Of a DNA stretch of 37,914 nt, positions 9,236 to 19,929 are shown in pieces. Position 1 is the stretch's first letter. Each line of letters begins with the position of its first letter. The notes beneath the pieces are model-generated. The model was not told where the DNA came from, did not search any database, and saw only the letters and a list, made by a program, of their open reading frames with translations. Where the stretch lies: the NCBI RefSeq assembly GCF_001984715.1, contig NZ_MSPR01000018.1:1-37914 (forward strand), written 5' to 3'. Made by a program: the position numbers and the translations under genes. Source of the stretch: Streptococcus azizii (lineage in GTDB: Bacteria; Bacillota; Bacilli; Lactobacillales; Streptococcaceae).

Positions 9236-9440
9236 TTATGTAATTGAGTTCGGACTAAGGTCTGTGTGAAAAAGATAGGCAGCTGTTTCGGCTTTAGCCG
9301 ATTACAGCTGAGAATCCCTTCGGGGATAATTCTTCCTAGCTTCAAAGGTATACTATACCTTTGAAGGCGGGAAATAGGAGTTTGCCTAAGCAAACTCTTT
9401 CAACTTCTGCGTCAGAATTCCTATTTTCACTTAGACCTCT
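9236..9440 (+). repeat. Dispersed hairpin repeat, copy 1
   Basis: Shares with copies 3 and 4 the entry TGAGTTCGGACTAA, the AAAAGATAGG start and the nested hairpin module CAGCTGT...TCGGC-TTTA-GCCGA...ACAGCTG (about 9280-9311). Further hairpins follow (CAAAGGTATA/TATACCTTTG, GAGTTTGC/GCAAACTC). It ends in AATTCCTATTTTCACTT, the family's terminal block. No coding capacity. Confidence 0.75.
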
Positions 9441-9473
9441 TAACATCCTCATATCTTATAGGGCTATGATACC

Positions 9474-9503
9474 AAAAACGTTCGTCTTTTGACGGACGTT
9501 TTG
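9474..9503 (+). terminator. Terminator after acpP
   Basis: 12-bp stem AAAACGTTCGTC/GACGGACGTTTT with loop TTTT. The A run and T run on the two sides allow termination in both directions. Confidence 0.8.
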
Positions 9504-9533
9504 TGTTTTATCAGTGTGTTTCATCGGTATTTC

Positions 9534-9562
9534 TTGAATAAACGAATATTGTGTGCTAAAAT
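9534..9562 (+). promoter_or_regulatory. purC promoter with PurR box-like sequence
   Basis: TTGAAT (9534-9539), 17-bp spacer and TAAAAT (9557-9562). A sequence at 9538-9550 inside the spacer fits the PurR box AWWWCCGAACWWT at 11 of 13 positions. A second 11/13 match (AAAGGCGAACAAT, 9589-9601) overlaps the ribosome site. In lactic streptococci PurR activates pur genes in response to PRPP. The promoter is well supported; the PurR sites are tentative. Confidence 0.55.
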
Positions 9563-9604
9563 ATAGCAAAACAGAAAAAAACAAAAATAAAGGCGAACAA
9601 TACT

Positions 9605-10312
9605 ATGAAGAAATCATTGTTGTATTCGGGAAAAGCGAAGGACATTTATTCAACAGAGAATGATGACCTCATTATTTCCTGCTATAAGGACCAGGCAACA
9701 GCCTTTAACGGTCTGAAAAAGGAAGCAATCATCGGTAAGGGACGACTGAATAATCAGATTTCGTCTTTCATTTTTGAAAAATTAAATCGGGCGGGTATTG
9801 CAACCCACTTTGTGAAACATTTGTCGGATACGGAGCAGTTGAATAAAAAGGTTGACATCATTCCACTTGAGGTGGTCTTACGCAACTACACAGCAGGTTC
9901 TTTTTCCAAACGGTTTGGTGTAGCAGAAGGCATCAAGCTAGAGGATCCGATTGTAGAATTTTACTACAAAAAAGATGAGCTGGACGATCCGTTTATCAAT
10001 GATGAACATATTGCCTTTTTAGACCTTGCTTCGAGAGAGGAAATAATCTATATTAAGGAAGAAACTAGAAAGATTAACCGTCTTCTAACCACTTGGTTTG
10101 CTGAAATTGGCTTGACCTTGATTGATTTCAAGTTGGAATTTGGCAAGGACAAGGATGGCAAGATTATTCTAGCAGATGAATTTTCACCAGATAATTGTAG
10201 GCTCTGGGATGCTGACGGTCATCATATGGACAAGGATGTCTTCCGCCGTGGTCTCGGGGATATGACTGCTGTCTATCAGATAGTATGGGAAAAATTACAG
10301 GAGTTGGACTAA
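9605..10312 (+). CDS. purC: SAICAR synthetase
   Basis: Predicted 235-aa phosphoribosylaminoimidazole-succinocarboxamide synthase, joining CAIR and aspartate with ATP to give SAICAR. Recognised by the N-terminal GKAKDIY, the [17 protein letters not shown] stretch, IDFKLEFG and [12 protein letters not shown]. Length is typical. The ribosome site AAAGG at 9588-9592 is rather far from the ATG. The stop is one base before purL, so the two form an operon. Confidence 0.96.
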   Translation: MKKSLLYSGKAKDIYSTENDDLIISCYKDQATAFNGLKKEAIIGKGRLNNQISSFIFEKLNRAGIATHFVKHLSDTEQLNKKVDIIPLEVVLRNYTAGSFSKRFGVAEGIKLEDPIVEFYYKKDELDDPFINDEHIAFLDLASREEIIYIKEETRKINRLLTTWFAEIGLTLIDFKLEFGKDKDGKIILADEFSPDNCRLWDADGHHMDKDVFRRGLGDMTAVYQIVWEKLQELD

Positions 10313-10313
10313 G

Positions 10314-13300
10314 ATGAATAAGCGAATTTTTGTCGAGAAAAAAGAGAGTTTTCAGGTTAAATCAGAGAGTTTGTTGCGTGAGTTGCAGGAGCGATTAAGC
10401 CTTACAAGTGTGACGAGCTTGCGCTTGGTACAAGTCTATGAAGTCTTTGGTCTGGATGAGGCGCTAGTATCTGTAGCGGAGGAGCGCATTTTTTCAGAAA
10501 AAGTGACAGATACCCTTTTGACAGATAGCGAGGTGGCAGATAGCCTTGCAAGTAGCCGTTTCTTTGCGATTGAGGCCCTACCTGGCCAATTTGACCAACG
10601 AGCTGCAAGCAGTCAGGAGGCACTCTTTCTCTTAGGAGCTAATAGTAGCGTGACGGTCAAAACAGCGCAGCTCTATCTCTTAAATGCAGATGTGAGCGAT
10701 GCTGACTTCCTAGAGATTCAGACCTATTTACTCAATCCTGTGGATTCGCGTTTCAAAGATGTGACAGATTGTCTGGAGGAGCCAGTTTTTTCAAGTTCTG
10801 CTACAGTGATTCCGGTACTTGAATTTTTCAAGGATTACACTGAATCAGATTTTGCCCAGTATAAAAAAGATCAAGGACTTGCCATGGAAGTGGCCGATTT
10901 GCTCTTTATTCAAGACTATTTTGCATCCATTGGCCGTTGTCCGACAGAGACAGAGCTGAAAGTGTTAGATACCTACTGGTCAGACCATTGTCGGCATACC
11001 ACCTTTGAGACAGAATTGCGCCAGATTGATTTCTCAAAATCCCGCTTTCAAGACCAACTACAGGCGACTTATGAGAAATACCTAGCGATGAGGGAAGAAT
11101 TGGGGCGTGCAGATAAGCCACAGACGCTGATGGATATGGCAACCATTTTTGGTCGCTATGAGCGCGCCAATGGGCGCTTGGATGACCTTGAAGTATCCGA
11201 TGAAATCAATGCCTGTTCGGTAGAAATTGAGGTAGATGTAAATGGTATTAAAGAGCCTTGGCTCTTGATGTTTAAAAATGAAACCCACAATCATCCGACA
11301 GAAATCGAACCTTTTGGCGGGGCGGCTACCTGTATCGGAGGTGCCATTCGTGACCCGCTTTCAGGTCGCTCCTATGTGTATCAGGCCATGCGAATTTCAG
11401 GTGCAGGCGACATTACCCAGCCCTTATCTGCCACACGTCCAGGAAAACTACCCCAGCAAGTTATCTCTAAAACAGCTGCCCACGGCTACTCTTCCTATGG
11501 AAATCAAATTGGTCTTGCAACGACCTACGTACGGGAATACTTCCATCCGGGATTTGTGGCAAAACGTATGGAGTTAGGTGCCGTTGTGGGGGCGGCTCCA
11601 AAGGAAAATGTCATCCGTGAAAAGCCCCTTGCAGGAGATGTCGTCATTCTCCTAGGTGGAAAAACAGGTCGTGATGGTGTCGGTGGGGCGACTGGTTCGT
11701 CCAAGGTTCAGACAGCGACTTCTGTTGAAACAGCTGGGGCGGAAGTTCAAAAAGGCAATGCGATTGAGGAACGGAAAATCCAACGGCTCTTCCGCAATCA
11801 AGCAGTGACCCGTTTGATTAAAAAATCCAACGATTTTGGGGCAGGAGGAGTCTGCGTTGCTATCGGTGAGTTGGCAGATGGTCTTGAAATTGATTTGGAC
11901 AAGGTGCCGCTTAAATATCAGGGGTTGAATGGGACAGAAATTGCCATTTCAGAAAGTCAGGAACGGATGGCTGTAGTTGTTTCCTCAGAAGATGTGGAGA
12001 CCTTTAGTGCCTTAGCAGCTAAGGAGAATATCCTAGCAGTTCCTGTGGCAAGAGTGACTGAAAGACCAAATCTTGTCATGACTTGGAAGGGACAAAAGAT
12101 TGTTGATATTGAGCGTTCCTTCCTTGATACCAATGGTGTACGTGTGGTGGTGGACGCAACAGTGACAGATAGTAAGCATGCCTTACCAGAGCAGCGGACG
12201 ACCTCACGTGAGACCTTAAAAGAAGATGTGATACATCTATTGTCAGACTTGAATCATGCGAGTCAAAAAGGTTTGCAGACGATTTTTGATAGTTCGGTAG
12301 GTCGTTCAACCGTCAATCACCCTCTGGGCGGACGTTACCAACTGACTCCGACAGAGAGTTCGGTTCAGAAATTGCCAGTAGAGCATGGGCTAACGGAAAC
12401 CGTATCAGTCATGGCCCAAGGTTACAATCCTTGGCTGGCAGAATGGTCCCCTTATCATGGAGCAGCCTATGCCGTGATTGAGGCAACGAGTCGCTTAGTA
12501 GCAACTGGTAGCAACTGGGAAAAAGCTCGCTTTTCCTATCAGGAATACTTTGAACGGATGGATAAAGAGGCTAGTCGTTTTGGAAAACCGGTAGCGGCAC
12601 TGCTTGGCTCTATTGAGGCTCAGATTCAGCTGGGGCTTCCGTCCATCGGAGGGAAGGATTCCATGTCTGGAACCTTTGAGGAGCTGACCGTTCCTCCGAC
12701 CTTGGTCGCCTTTGGGGTGACAACCTCGACAGTGGAGCGCATCCTATCGCCAGAGTTTAAGGAAGCTGGTGAATATCTTTACTATATTCCAGGGCTAGCC
12801 ATCTCCGACGAAATTGATTTTACGGCTATCAAGGAAAATTTCAAACGCTTTACAGAAATTCAAAGAAAGTACAACATTACTGCAGCAGCCGCTGTTAAGT
12901 ATGGAGGTGTGGCAGAGTCCCTTGCGCTGATGACATTTGGTAATCATATTGGGGCAAGTGTGGAGCTTGATCAGCTAGAAACCAGCTTACAAGGCCAACT
13001 AGGAGGCTTTGTCTTTACGAGTCCAGAAGAGATCGAGGAGCTATTACCTATCGGACAGACAACCAGTGAAGCCCGCCTCCTTATCAACGGTGTGGACTTG
13101 CCAGTTGTAGATTTACTAGCAGGCTTTGAGGGAAGGTTTGAGGGGATTTACCCGACTGTCTTTGAACAGAATGGGCAAATGGCAGAAGTTGTGCCGGTGG
13201 CGACAGATTTTGTCCGAAAGAGTAAGGAAGAAGTTACCCAACCGCTCGTCTACATCCCAGTCTTTCCAGGGACCAATTCTGAGTATGATTCAGCTAAGGC

Positions 13301-14039
13301 CTTTGAACAAGCGGGAGCTAAGGTACGCCTTGAACCATTTGTAACCTTAGATGAAGCGAGTCTTGCTCAGTCGGTTGACAATATGGTCACTTCTATTGGC
13401 CAAGCACAGATTCTATTTTTCGCCGGTGGCTTTTCAGCAGCAGACGAGCCAGATGGTTCTGCTAAATTCATCGTCAATATTCTCCTCAATGAGAAAGTCA
13501 AGCAGGCGATCGATGCCTTTATCGCTCGTGGAGGCCTCATCATTGGTATCTGTAACGGCTTCCAAGCCCTTGTCAAATCAGGTCTCTTACCTTATGGTAA
13601 CTTTGAAGAGGCAGATGAGACAAGTCCAACCCTCTTTTACAATGATGCCAACCAGCATGTGGCAAAAATGGTGGAAACTCGTATTGTCAATACCAATTCG
13701 CCGTGGCTTACAGGCGTGACAGTTGGCGATATTCATACCATTCCAGTATCGCACGGGGAAGGAAAATTCGTCGTGACAGAAGAAGAGTTTGCAACACTTC
13801 GTGACAATGGGCAGATCGTTAGCCAGTATGTGGATTTTGAGGGACAAGCCAGCATGGATAGCCGCTACAATCCCAACGGTTCTTGTTATGCGATTGAGGG
13901 CATTACCAGTAAGAATGGACAAATTATTGGAAAAATGGGTCACTCCGAACGCTATGAAGCAGGACTATTTCAAAATATTCCCGGAAATAAGGACCAGCAA
14001 TTATTTATTTCAGCGGTAAACTTTTTTAAACATCAATAG
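10314..14039 (+). CDS. purL: Phosphoribosylformylglycinamidine synthase, single-chain
   Basis: 1241-aa large-type FGAM synthase that converts FGAR to FGAM using glutamine. The ATPase part carries NETHNHPTEIEPFGGAATCIGG and a Gly-rich GVGGATG loop. The C-terminal glutaminase (about residues 980-1241) carries Cys1080 in GICNGFQAL and the His/Glu pair in GHSERYEAG. Because the glutaminase is fused, no purS or purQ is needed and none is present. It starts one base after purC, behind AGGAG. Confidence 0.96.
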   Translation: MNKRIFVEKKESFQVKSESLLRELQERLSLTSVTSLRLVQVYEVFGLDEALVSVAEERIFSEKVTDTLLTDSEVADSLASSRFFAIEALPGQFDQRAASSQEALFLLGANSSVTVKTAQLYLLNADVSDADFLEIQTYLLNPVDSRFKDVTDCLEEPVFSSSATVIPVLEFFKDYTESDFAQYKKDQGLAMEVADLLFIQDYFASIGRCPTETELKVLDTYWSDHCRHTTFETELRQIDFSKSRFQDQLQATYEKYLAMREELGRADKPQTLMDMATIFGRYERANGRLDDLEVSDEINACSVEIEVDVNGIKEPWLLMFKNETHNHPTEIEPFGGAATCIGGAIRDPLSGRSYVYQAMRISGAGDITQPLSATRPGKLPQQVISKTAAHGYSSYGNQIGLATTYVREYFHPGFVAKRMELGAVVGAAPKENVIREKPLAGDVVILLGGKTGRDGVGGATGSSKVQTATSVETAGAEVQKGNAIEERKIQRLFRNQAVTRLIKKSNDFGAGGVCVAIGELADGLEIDLDKVPLKYQGLNGTEIAISESQERMAVVVSSEDVETFSALAAKENILAVPVARVTERPNLVMTWKGQKIVDIERSFLDTNGVRVVVDATVTDSKHALPEQRTTSRETLKEDVIHLLSDLNHASQKGLQTIFDSSVGRSTVNHPLGGRYQLTPTESSVQKLPVEHGLTETVSVMAQGYNPWLAEWSPYHGAAYAVIEATSRLVATGSNWEKARFSYQEYFERMDKEASRFGKPVAALLGSIEAQIQLGLPSIGGKDSMSGTFEELTVPPTLVAFGVTTSTVERILSPEFKEAGEYLYYIPGLAISDEIDFTAIKENFKRFTEIQRKYNITAAAAVKYGGVAESLALMTFGNHIGASVELDQLETSLQGQLGGFVFTSPEEIEELLPIGQTTSEARLLINGVDLPVVDLLAGFEGRFEGIYPTVFEQNGQMAEVVPVATDFVRKSKEEVTQPLVYIPVFPGTNSEYDSAKAFEQAGAKVRLEPFVTLDEASLAQSVDNMVTSIGQAQILFFAGGFSAADEPDGSAKFIVNILLNEKVKQAIDAFIARGGLIIGICNGFQALVKSGLLPYGNFEEADETSPTLFYNDANQHVAKMVETRIVNTNSPWLTGVTVGDIHTIPVSHGEGKFVVTEEEFATLRDNGQIVSQYVDFEGQASMDSRYNPNGSCYAIEGITSKNGQIIGKMGHSERYEAGLFQNIPGNKDQQLFISAVNFFKHQ

Positions 14040-14054
14040 AGAAATGGATAGGAT

Positions 14055-14088
14055 GGGAGAGTGGTCGTTTCCTAGATCAGCTCTCTCC
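14055..14088 (+). terminator. Hairpin between purL and purF
   Basis: GGAGAG/CTCTCC outer stem with TGGTC/GATCA inside and a small bulge, followed by a short TTTC. It could weaken readthrough into purF, but the T run is too short for a confident terminator. Confidence 0.4.
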
Positions 14089-14116
14089 TTTCAAAGAATA
14101 GGCAAGAAGGACAAGA

Positions 14117-15571
14117 ATGACTTACGAAGTAAAATCACTCAATGAAGAGTGTGGTGTTTTTGGGATTTGGGGGCATCCTCAAGCAGCTCAGGTGACTTAT
14201 TTTGGTTTACACAGTTTACAGCACCGTGGCCAGGAAGGAGCTGGGATTGTATCAAATGCTAATGGGAGTCTGCGGGGATACCGTGAGAAGGGCTTGCTGT
14301 CAGAGGTTTTTAAAAATCCAGATGATTTGGATAAGCTGGCAGGTAAGGCAGCGATTGGACATGTTCGCTATGCAACGGCAGGAACTGCGGATATTCGGAA
14401 TATTCAACCCTTCCTCTATAAATTTCATGATGGAGAATTTGGGCTAGCTCATAATGGAAATTTGACAAATGCTATTTCGCTCCGTAAAGAATTAGAAAAG
14501 CAAGGGGCCATTTTCAACGCCTCATCCGATACAGAAATTTTAATGCACCTCATTCGCCGTAGCCATAATCCTAGCTTTATGGGTAAGATTAAAGAGGCTT
14601 TAAATACCGTTAAGGGTGGCTTTGCCTATCTTTTGTTAACGGAGGATAAATTGATTGCGGCCTTAGATCCAAATGGGTTTCGACCGCTGTCTATCGGACA
14701 GATGAAAAATGGCGCCTGGGTCGTCTCGTCAGAAACCTGCGCCTTTGAAGTAGTGGGGGCACAGTGGGTCAGGGATGTCAAGCCAGGTGAGGTCATAGTC
14801 ATTGATGATAACGGGATTCAGTACGATACCTATACGGAGGATACCCAGTTGGCCATTTGCTCAATGGAATATGTGTACTTTGCCCGTCCTGACTCTGATA
14901 TTGCAGGAATCAATGTCCATACAGCACGGAAAAATATGGGGCGCCGTCTGGCACGAGAGTTCAAGCATCAAGCAGATATTGTGGTGGGAGTCCCAAATTC
15001 CTCCCTGTCTGCTGCGATGGGCTTTGCAGAAGAGTCGGGTCTCCCTAATGAAATGGGATTGGTGAAAAATCAATATACCCAACGGACCTTTATCCAGCCG
15101 ACGCAAGAACTCCGCGAGCAAGGGGTTCGGATGAAGCTCTCAGCGGTTTCCAGTGTTGTCAAGGGTAAGCGCGTGGTAATGGTGGATGATTCCATCGTTC
15201 GTGGTACGACCTCTCGTCGGATTGTTCAGCTCTTGAAAGAGGCAGGTGCAGCAGAGGTTCATGTGGCAATCGGTAGTCCAGAGCTGAAATACCCATGTTT
15301 TTATGGTATTGATATTCAAACCCGTAGAGAATTGATTTCAGCGAATCATACGGTCGATGAAGTTTGTGAGATTATCGGGGCAGACAGTTTGACCTATCTA
15401 TCCTTAGAGGGACTGATTGAGTCGATTGGGCTTGATACAGAAGCTCCAAATGGTGGTCTGTGTGTCGCTTACTTTGATGGTCAATACCCAACACCACTCT
15501 ATGACTATGAAGAGGCTTATTTGAAGAGCTTGGAAGAGAAGGTTAGTTTCCATATTGATCACGTGAAATAA
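14117..15571 (+). CDS. purF: Amidophosphoribosyltransferase (Gln-PRPP)
   Basis: First committed step of purine synthesis: PRPP plus glutamine gives phosphoribosylamine. The 484-aa precursor has an 11-residue propeptide ending before Cys12 ([11 protein letters not shown]), the expected N-terminal nucleophile after processing. The Ntn-glutaminase half ([13 protein letters not shown]) is followed by a phosphoribosyltransferase half with the PRPP loop [16 protein letters not shown]. Iron-sulfur cysteines like those of Bacillus PurF are plausible in the C-terminal half but I did not map them. Confidence 0.95.
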   Translation: MTYEVKSLNEECGVFGIWGHPQAAQVTYFGLHSLQHRGQEGAGIVSNANGSLRGYREKGLLSEVFKNPDDLDKLAGKAAIGHVRYATAGTADIRNIQPFLYKFHDGEFGLAHNGNLTNAISLRKELEKQGAIFNASSDTEILMHLIRRSHNPSFMGKIKEALNTVKGGFAYLLLTEDKLIAALDPNGFRPLSIGQMKNGAWVVSSETCAFEVVGAQWVRDVKPGEVIVIDDNGIQYDTYTEDTQLAICSMEYVYFARPDSDIAGINVHTARKNMGRRLAREFKHQADIVVGVPNSSLSAAMGFAEESGLPNEMGLVKNQYTQRTFIQPTQELREQGVRMKLSAVSSVVKGKRVVMVDDSIVRGTTSRRIVQLLKEAGAAEVHVAIGSPELKYPCFYGIDIQTRRELISANHTVDEVCEIIGADSLTYLSLEGLIESIGLDTEAPNGGLCVAYFDGQYPTPLYDYEEAYLKSLEEKVSFHIDHVK

Positions 15572-15927
15572 GCCTGTTGGGTCAAGAACTGGGGCAGGAA
15601 GCTGCATCAGGATACAAAGCCCGTTAAAAACTCAAAGCGTACCTCAATATCTAAGAAGCTCTCCACTGGATAGTTTCTTCCATATCCGTAAACGGACATA
15701 GTCCACAACGGCTACGGAAAAATAGGAAATACGACGAGTGAAAAGCTTCAGTGGAGATTTTTAGTCTATTTTTTAAAGGTGGTTGAGAGCTTGCCAAAAC
15801 AAACTCCTATTTCCCGAGCTTTTAGTCCGAACTCAATGTGGCTAGCTTTCTGGGTTAAGAGATGGATTGGCTCAAAAAAGTGTTGTGAGTTCCAATATGG
15901 TGTTTATAAAAAGAAAAGGAAAATAGT
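15572..15927 (+). other. Intergenic region purF-purM
   Basis: No gene seen. It holds an inverted copy of the dispersed repeat and the purM promoter, TTGTGA (15883-15888), 16-bp spacer, TATAAA (15905-15910). I see no purF terminator with a clear T run. Confidence 0.6.
15609..15840 (-). repeat. Dispersed hairpin repeat, copy 2 (inverted)
   Basis: Reverse-complement relative of copies 3 and 4. GATACAAAGCCCGTTAAAAA (from 15611) is the inverse of the TTTTTCACGGGCTTTGTATC end. AATAGGAAATACGACGAGTG (15721-15740) is the inverse of the right arm found at about 20338-20357. AGTCCGAACTCAATGTG (15824-15840) is the inverse of the TGAGTTCGGACT entry. Orientation is opposite to the other three copies. Confidence 0.75.
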
Positions 15928-16947
15928 ATGACAAAAAATGCATACGCTCAATCTGGCGTTGATGTGGAGGCGGGCTACGAGGTAGTCGAGCGAATAAAAA
16001 AACACGTGGCACGCACGGAACGTCTTGGCGTGATGGGAGCTTTAGGTGGTTTTGGAGGGATGTTTGATCTCTCGCAGCTAGATGTAAAGGAACCGGTCTT
16101 AATTTCTGGGACAGATGGAGTCGGAACCAAACTCATGCTAGCGATTCAGTACAATCAGCACGATACCATCGGGCAGGATTGTGTGGCCATGTGTGTCAAT
16201 GATATTGTTGCAGCAGGTGCAGAACCTCTCTACTTCCTCGACTACATTGCGACCGGTAAAAATATCCCTGAAAAGCTAGAACAGGTGGTCAAAGGAGTCG
16301 CAGAAGGGTGTGTCGCAGCAGGTGCCGCTCTTATCGGTGGTGAAACGGCTGAAATGCCTGGTATGTATGGCGAAGAGGACTATGATTTAGCCGGTTTTGC
16401 AGTAGGTATTGCAGAGAAATCACAAATCATTGATGGTTCAAGAGTTTCAGAAGGGGATGTTCTCCTTGGTCTTGCTTCAAGCGGTATTCATTCAAATGGT
16501 TACTCTCTTGTCCGCCGTGTCTTTGCTGATTATACAGGTGAAGAAGTTCTTCCAGAACTTGAAGGAAGAAAATTGAAAGAAGTGCTTCTTGAGCCGACAC
16601 GCATCTACGTTAAGGCTGTGCTTCCGTTGATTAAAGAGGGATTGGTCAATGGGATTGCTCACATCACAGGTGGTGGCTTTATTGAAAATGTTCCACGGAT
16701 GTTCGCTGCTGATTTGGCTGCTGAAATCAAAGAAGATACCATCCCTGTTCTTCCTATTTTTAAGGTTCTTGAAACATATGGTAAGATTCAACACGAAGAA
16801 ATGTTTGAAATCTTTAATATGGGGATTGGTTTGATGTTGGCAGTCAGTCCTGATAAGGTTGAGCGCGTGAAAGAACTGCTGGATGAACCCGTTTATGAGC
16901 TTGGTCAGATTGTCAAAAAAGTGGATGCGAGTGTGGTGATAAGGTAA
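15928..16947 (+). CDS. purM: AIR synthetase (FGAM cyclo-ligase)
   Basis: Predicted 339-aa phosphoribosylaminoimidazole synthetase, cyclising FGAM to AIR with ATP. Motifs include [37 protein letters not shown] and the C-terminal [10 protein letters not shown]. The start follows AAAAGGAAAA. Its stop codon shares one base with the purN start (TAATG), so the two are coupled. Confidence 0.96.
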   Translation: MTKNAYAQSGVDVEAGYEVVERIKKHVARTERLGVMGALGGFGGMFDLSQLDVKEPVLISGTDGVGTKLMLAIQYNQHDTIGQDCVAMCVNDIVAAGAEPLYFLDYIATGKNIPEKLEQVVKGVAEGCVAAGAALIGGETAEMPGMYGEEDYDLAGFAVGIAEKSQIIDGSRVSEGDVLLGLASSGIHSNGYSLVRRVFADYTGEEVLPELEGRKLKEVLLEPTRIYVKAVLPLIKEGLVNGIAHITGGGFIENVPRMFAADLAAEIKEDTIPVLPIFKVLETYGKIQHEEMFEIFNMGIGLMLAVSPDKVERVKELLDEPVYELGQIVKKVDASVVIR

Positions 16948-17501
16948 TGAAGAAAATTGCAGTGTTTGCAAGTGGTAATGGATCTAATTTTCAAGTGATT
17001 GCCGAGCAATTTTCTGTTGAATTTGTCTTTTCAGACCACCGGGATGCCTACGTTTTAAAACGTGCTGAAACACTTGGTGTGGCTGCTCATACTTTTGAAC
17101 TCAAGGAATTTGATAATAAAGCAGCTTATGAAGAGGCTATTGTTGCGCTGCTGGATAAACATGAGATTGACTTAGTGGTTCTAGCTGGTTATATGAAAAT
17201 CGTAGCGAATACTCTTTTATCTGCCTACGAAGGTAGAATCATTAACATTCACCCAGCCTACTTACCAGAGTTTCCTGGCGCCCATGGCATTGAGGATGCT
17301 TGGCGTGCAGGTGTACCAGAGAGTGGTGTGACCGTTCACTGGGTGGATAGTGGCATCGATACAGGACAGATTATCAAGCAGGTACGTGTGCCTCGTCTAC
17401 CAGATGACACTCTTGAAAGCTTTGAAGCACGCATTCATGAAGCGGAGTATGCCCTTTATCCGGAGGTATTAGAGAGTTTGGGGGTGGTGAAAAGGGACTA
17501 A
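16947..17501 (+). CDS. purN: Phosphoribosylglycinamide formyltransferase
   Basis: 184-aa GAR transformylase using 10-formyl-THF. Visible: ASGNGSNFQ near the N-terminus, and the catalytic Asn-His-Asp set in INIHPAYLPEFPGAHG and VDSGIDTGQI. No purT is present here, so this would be the route for the third step unless one lies elsewhere. Coupled to purM. Confidence 0.95.
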   Translation: MKKIAVFASGNGSNFQVIAEQFSVEFVFSDHRDAYVLKRAETLGVAAHTFELKEFDNKAAYEEAIVALLDKHEIDLVVLAGYMKIVANTLLSAYEGRIINIHPAYLPEFPGAHGIEDAWRAGVPESGVTVHWVDSGIDTGQIIKQVRVPRLPDDTLESFEARIHEAEYALYPEVLESLGVVKRD

Positions 17502-17505
17502 CCTT

Positions 17506-17514
17506 TGCTACAAT
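17506..17514 (+). promoter_or_regulatory. Extended -10 element placed for a leaderless GNAT mRNA
   Basis: TGCTACAAT lies right after the purN stop and ends six bases before the ATG at 17521, where transcription would be expected to begin. No good ribosome site lies between. No clear -35. Confidence 0.45.
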
Positions 17515-17520
17515 GAAACT

Positions 17521-18288
17521 ATGAAACGATTAAAAGACTTAGAATTAGCAGAGTCTATTTTTGGAAACTGGGAAGAGACAATCATTTTGTCTTGTTTGCA
17601 AGGTGTTATGGGAGAGATTTGGGTAGATAATGATAGACAGCCCCAATCCGCTCTTGCAAAGCTTGGAAAAGAAGCTTCTTTTGGTTTCTTAGCAGGACGA
17701 CCAAACATAGACTTGCTTGAATTGTGCCGGGGGCAGGACATTATTCTAGTTCCGCAAAATCAAGTGTGGGCAGATTTTATAGAAGACATCTATAAAGAAA
17801 AAGCACAAGGTTTTATACGTTATGCAACCGAGAAAAATACGATTTTTGATGAGAAATTGTTGAAAGCTATTGTTGATAATTTACCCAGCGACTTTGAGCT
17901 GCGGAGGATCGATCATAAGTTATATGACCTCTGTCTAGAGAAAGATTGGTCGCAGGATTTAGTTGCGAATTATGATAATATTACGCATTATCAAAAATTG
18001 GGCTTAGGAGTTGCAATTTTACATCAAGGACAATTAGTAGCAGGAGCTTCCTCCTATTCAACCTATCAAGGTGGTATTGAAATTGAGATTGATACTCATC
18101 CTGCCTATCGTAGACGAGGATTAGCTAAGATTGCTGGAGCAAAGCTGATACTAGAGTGTCTCGCGCGAGGGCTTTACCCAAGTTGGGATGCCCATACAAA
18201 GATTTCGCTTTATTTAGCTCAACAACTAGGTTACCAATTTGCATATGAATATATTGCTTATGTGATTGACTGGAAAAAGGAGAAATAA
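17521..18288 (+). CDS. GNAT-family acetyltransferase
   Basis: 255 aa. The C-terminal part carries an acetyl-CoA-binding motif (YRRRGLAKIAGAKLILEC, about residues 198-215) followed by LYPSWDAHTK, the pattern of the Firmicutes GNAT group that I associate with Pfam GNAT_acetyltr_2. The N-terminal 120 residues are typical of that group but tell nothing of the substrate. It sits between purN and purH, and its stop abuts the purH ATG with no gap. Other streptococci carry different small genes at this position, so a direct purine role is not implied. Confidence 0.75.
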   Translation: MKRLKDLELAESIFGNWEETIILSCLQGVMGEIWVDNDRQPQSALAKLGKEASFGFLAGRPNIDLLELCRGQDIILVPQNQVWADFIEDIYKEKAQGFIRYATEKNTIFDEKLLKAIVDNLPSDFELRRIDHKLYDLCLEKDWSQDLVANYDNITHYQKLGLGVAILHQGQLVAGASSYSTYQGGIEIEIDTHPAYRRRGLAKIAGAKLILECLARGLYPSWDAHTKISLYLAQQLGYQFAYEYIAYVIDWKKEK

Positions 18289-19839
18289 ATGACTAAAAAA
18301 CGTGCACTAATCAGTGTTTCTGACAAGACTGGTATTGTTGATTTTGCTAGTCAATTGAAAAACTTGGGTTGGGAGATTATCTCAACTGGCGGCACAAAGG
18401 TTGCGCTTGATCAGGCAGGAGTTGCTACGATCGCGATTGATGATGTGACAGGCTTCCCGGAAATGATGGATGGTCGTGTCAAGACCCTCCACCCCAACAT
18501 TCATGGAGGACTCTTGGCTCGCCGTGATGTGGACAGCCACCTTCAAGCTGCAACAGATAATCATATCGAACTCATTGACCTTGTGGTGGTCAATCTTTAT
18601 CCGTTTAAAGAAACGATCTTGAAACCAGATGTGACCTATGCTGAAGCGGTTGAAAACATTGACATCGGTGGTCCGTCCATGCTCCGCTCTGCAGCTAAAA
18701 ACCATGCTAGCGTGACTGTGGTGGTTGACCCTGCGGATTATGCTGTCGTTTTAGAAGAATTGGCTAGCGCTGGTGAAACGAGCTATGCGACACGCCAAGT
18801 TTTGGCAGCAAAGGTCTTTCGTCACACAGCTGCTTACGATGCCTTGATTGCAGCATATTTTACAAAACAGGTTGGCGAGACAAAGCCCGAAAAATTAACG
18901 CTTACCTACGACCTTAAACAACCTATGCGTTATGGTGAAAATCCACAACAAGAGGCAGATTTCTACCAAAAAGCTATCCCGACAGCCTACTCCATTGCTT
19001 CTGCCAAGCAGCTTAATGGAAAAGAATTGTCTTTCAATAACATTCGCGATGCGGATGCAGCTATTCGTATCATTCGTGACTTCAAAGACCGTCCAACAGT
19101 TGTGGCGCTGAAGCATATGAATCCTTGCGGTATCGGACAAGCTGACGATATTGAGACGGCTTGGGACTATGCCTATGAAGCAGATCCGGTCTCCATCTTT
19201 GGTGGCATCGTTGTGCTGAATCGTGAAGTGGATGCGGCAACTGCTAAAAAAATGCACTCTATTTTCCTTGAAATCATCATTGCACCGAGTTACTCAGAAG
19301 AAGCACTTGCTATCTTAACAACCAAGAAGAAAAACTTGCGTATTCTTCAATTACCATTTGAAGCCCAAGAAGCAAGCGAAGCAGAAGCAGAGTACACGGG
19401 TGTCGTTGGAGGTTTATTGGTCCAAAATCAAGATGTCATTGTTGAAAATCCAAGTGACTGGACAGTTGTGACCAAGCGCCAACCGAGTGACCAAGAAAAG
19501 ACCGCTCTTGAATTTGCTTGGAAAGCGATCAAATACGTTAAATCGAACGGTATCATCGTGACCAATGATCACATGACACTCGGTGTTGGACCAGGACAAA
19601 CCAACCGCGTTGCTTCCGTAAAAATTGCTATTGAGCAGGCCAAAGATCGGTTAGATGGAGCGGTGCTTGCTAGCGATGCCTTCTTCCCCTTTGCTGACAA
19701 CATTGAAGAAATTGCAGCAGCAGGAATCAAGGCCATTATTCAGCCAGGGGGGTCTGTCCGAGACCAAGAATCCATCGACATGGCAGACAAATACGGCCTC
19801 ACCATGATTTTTACAGGTGTGAGACATTTTAGACATTAA
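18289..19839 (+). CDS. purH: Bifunctional AICAR transformylase / IMP cyclohydrolase
   Basis: 516-aa enzyme for the last two steps to IMP. An N-terminal MGS-like cyclohydrolase domain ([31 protein letters not shown]) precedes the transformylase domain ([32 protein letters not shown]). Length is typical. It starts directly after the acetyltransferase stop, with AAAAAGGAG inside that gene's last codons, so the genes share a transcript. A terminator follows. Confidence 0.96.
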   Translation: MTKKRALISVSDKTGIVDFASQLKNLGWEIISTGGTKVALDQAGVATIAIDDVTGFPEMMDGRVKTLHPNIHGGLLARRDVDSHLQAATDNHIELIDLVVVNLYPFKETILKPDVTYAEAVENIDIGGPSMLRSAAKNHASVTVVVDPADYAVVLEELASAGETSYATRQVLAAKVFRHTAAYDALIAAYFTKQVGETKPEKLTLTYDLKQPMRYGENPQQEADFYQKAIPTAYSIASAKQLNGKELSFNNIRDADAAIRIIRDFKDRPTVVALKHMNPCGIGQADDIETAWDYAYEADPVSIFGGIVVLNREVDAATAKKMHSIFLEIIIAPSYSEEALAILTTKKKNLRILQLPFEAQEASEAEAEYTGVVGGLLVQNQDVIVENPSDWTVVTKRQPSDQEKTALEFAWKAIKYVKSNGIIVTNDHMTLGVGPGQTNRVASVKIAIEQAKDRLDGAVLASDAFFPFADNIEEIAAAGIKAIIQPGGSVRDQESIDMADKYGLTMIFTGVRHFRH

Positions 19840-19850
19840 CGTTATCAGAG

Positions 19851-19877
19851 AAGCTAGGCTAGTCGCCTGGCTTTTTC
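19851..19877 (+). terminator. Terminator after purH
   Basis: AGCTAGGC/GCCTGGCT stem (8 bp, one G-T) with loop TAGTC, then TTTTTC. Confidence 0.8.
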
Positions 19878-19929
19878 TTTCTACTTTGATACTACAAATT
19901 GGGAGTATTTATTGTGTAAGCCCTGTGAA

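Larger units (their letters stand above)
9188..9604 (+). other. Intergenic region acpP-purC
   Basis: No gene seen. It contains one dispersed-repeat copy (9236-9440), a bidirectional hairpin terminator and the purC promoter. Confidence 0.7.

Noticed and set aside
15824..15840. CCGAAC core in the repeat considered as a PurR box for purM
   Set aside because: The flanking bases do not fit AWWW...WWT, and the same motif recurs in all copies of the repeat, including ones not next to pur genes.
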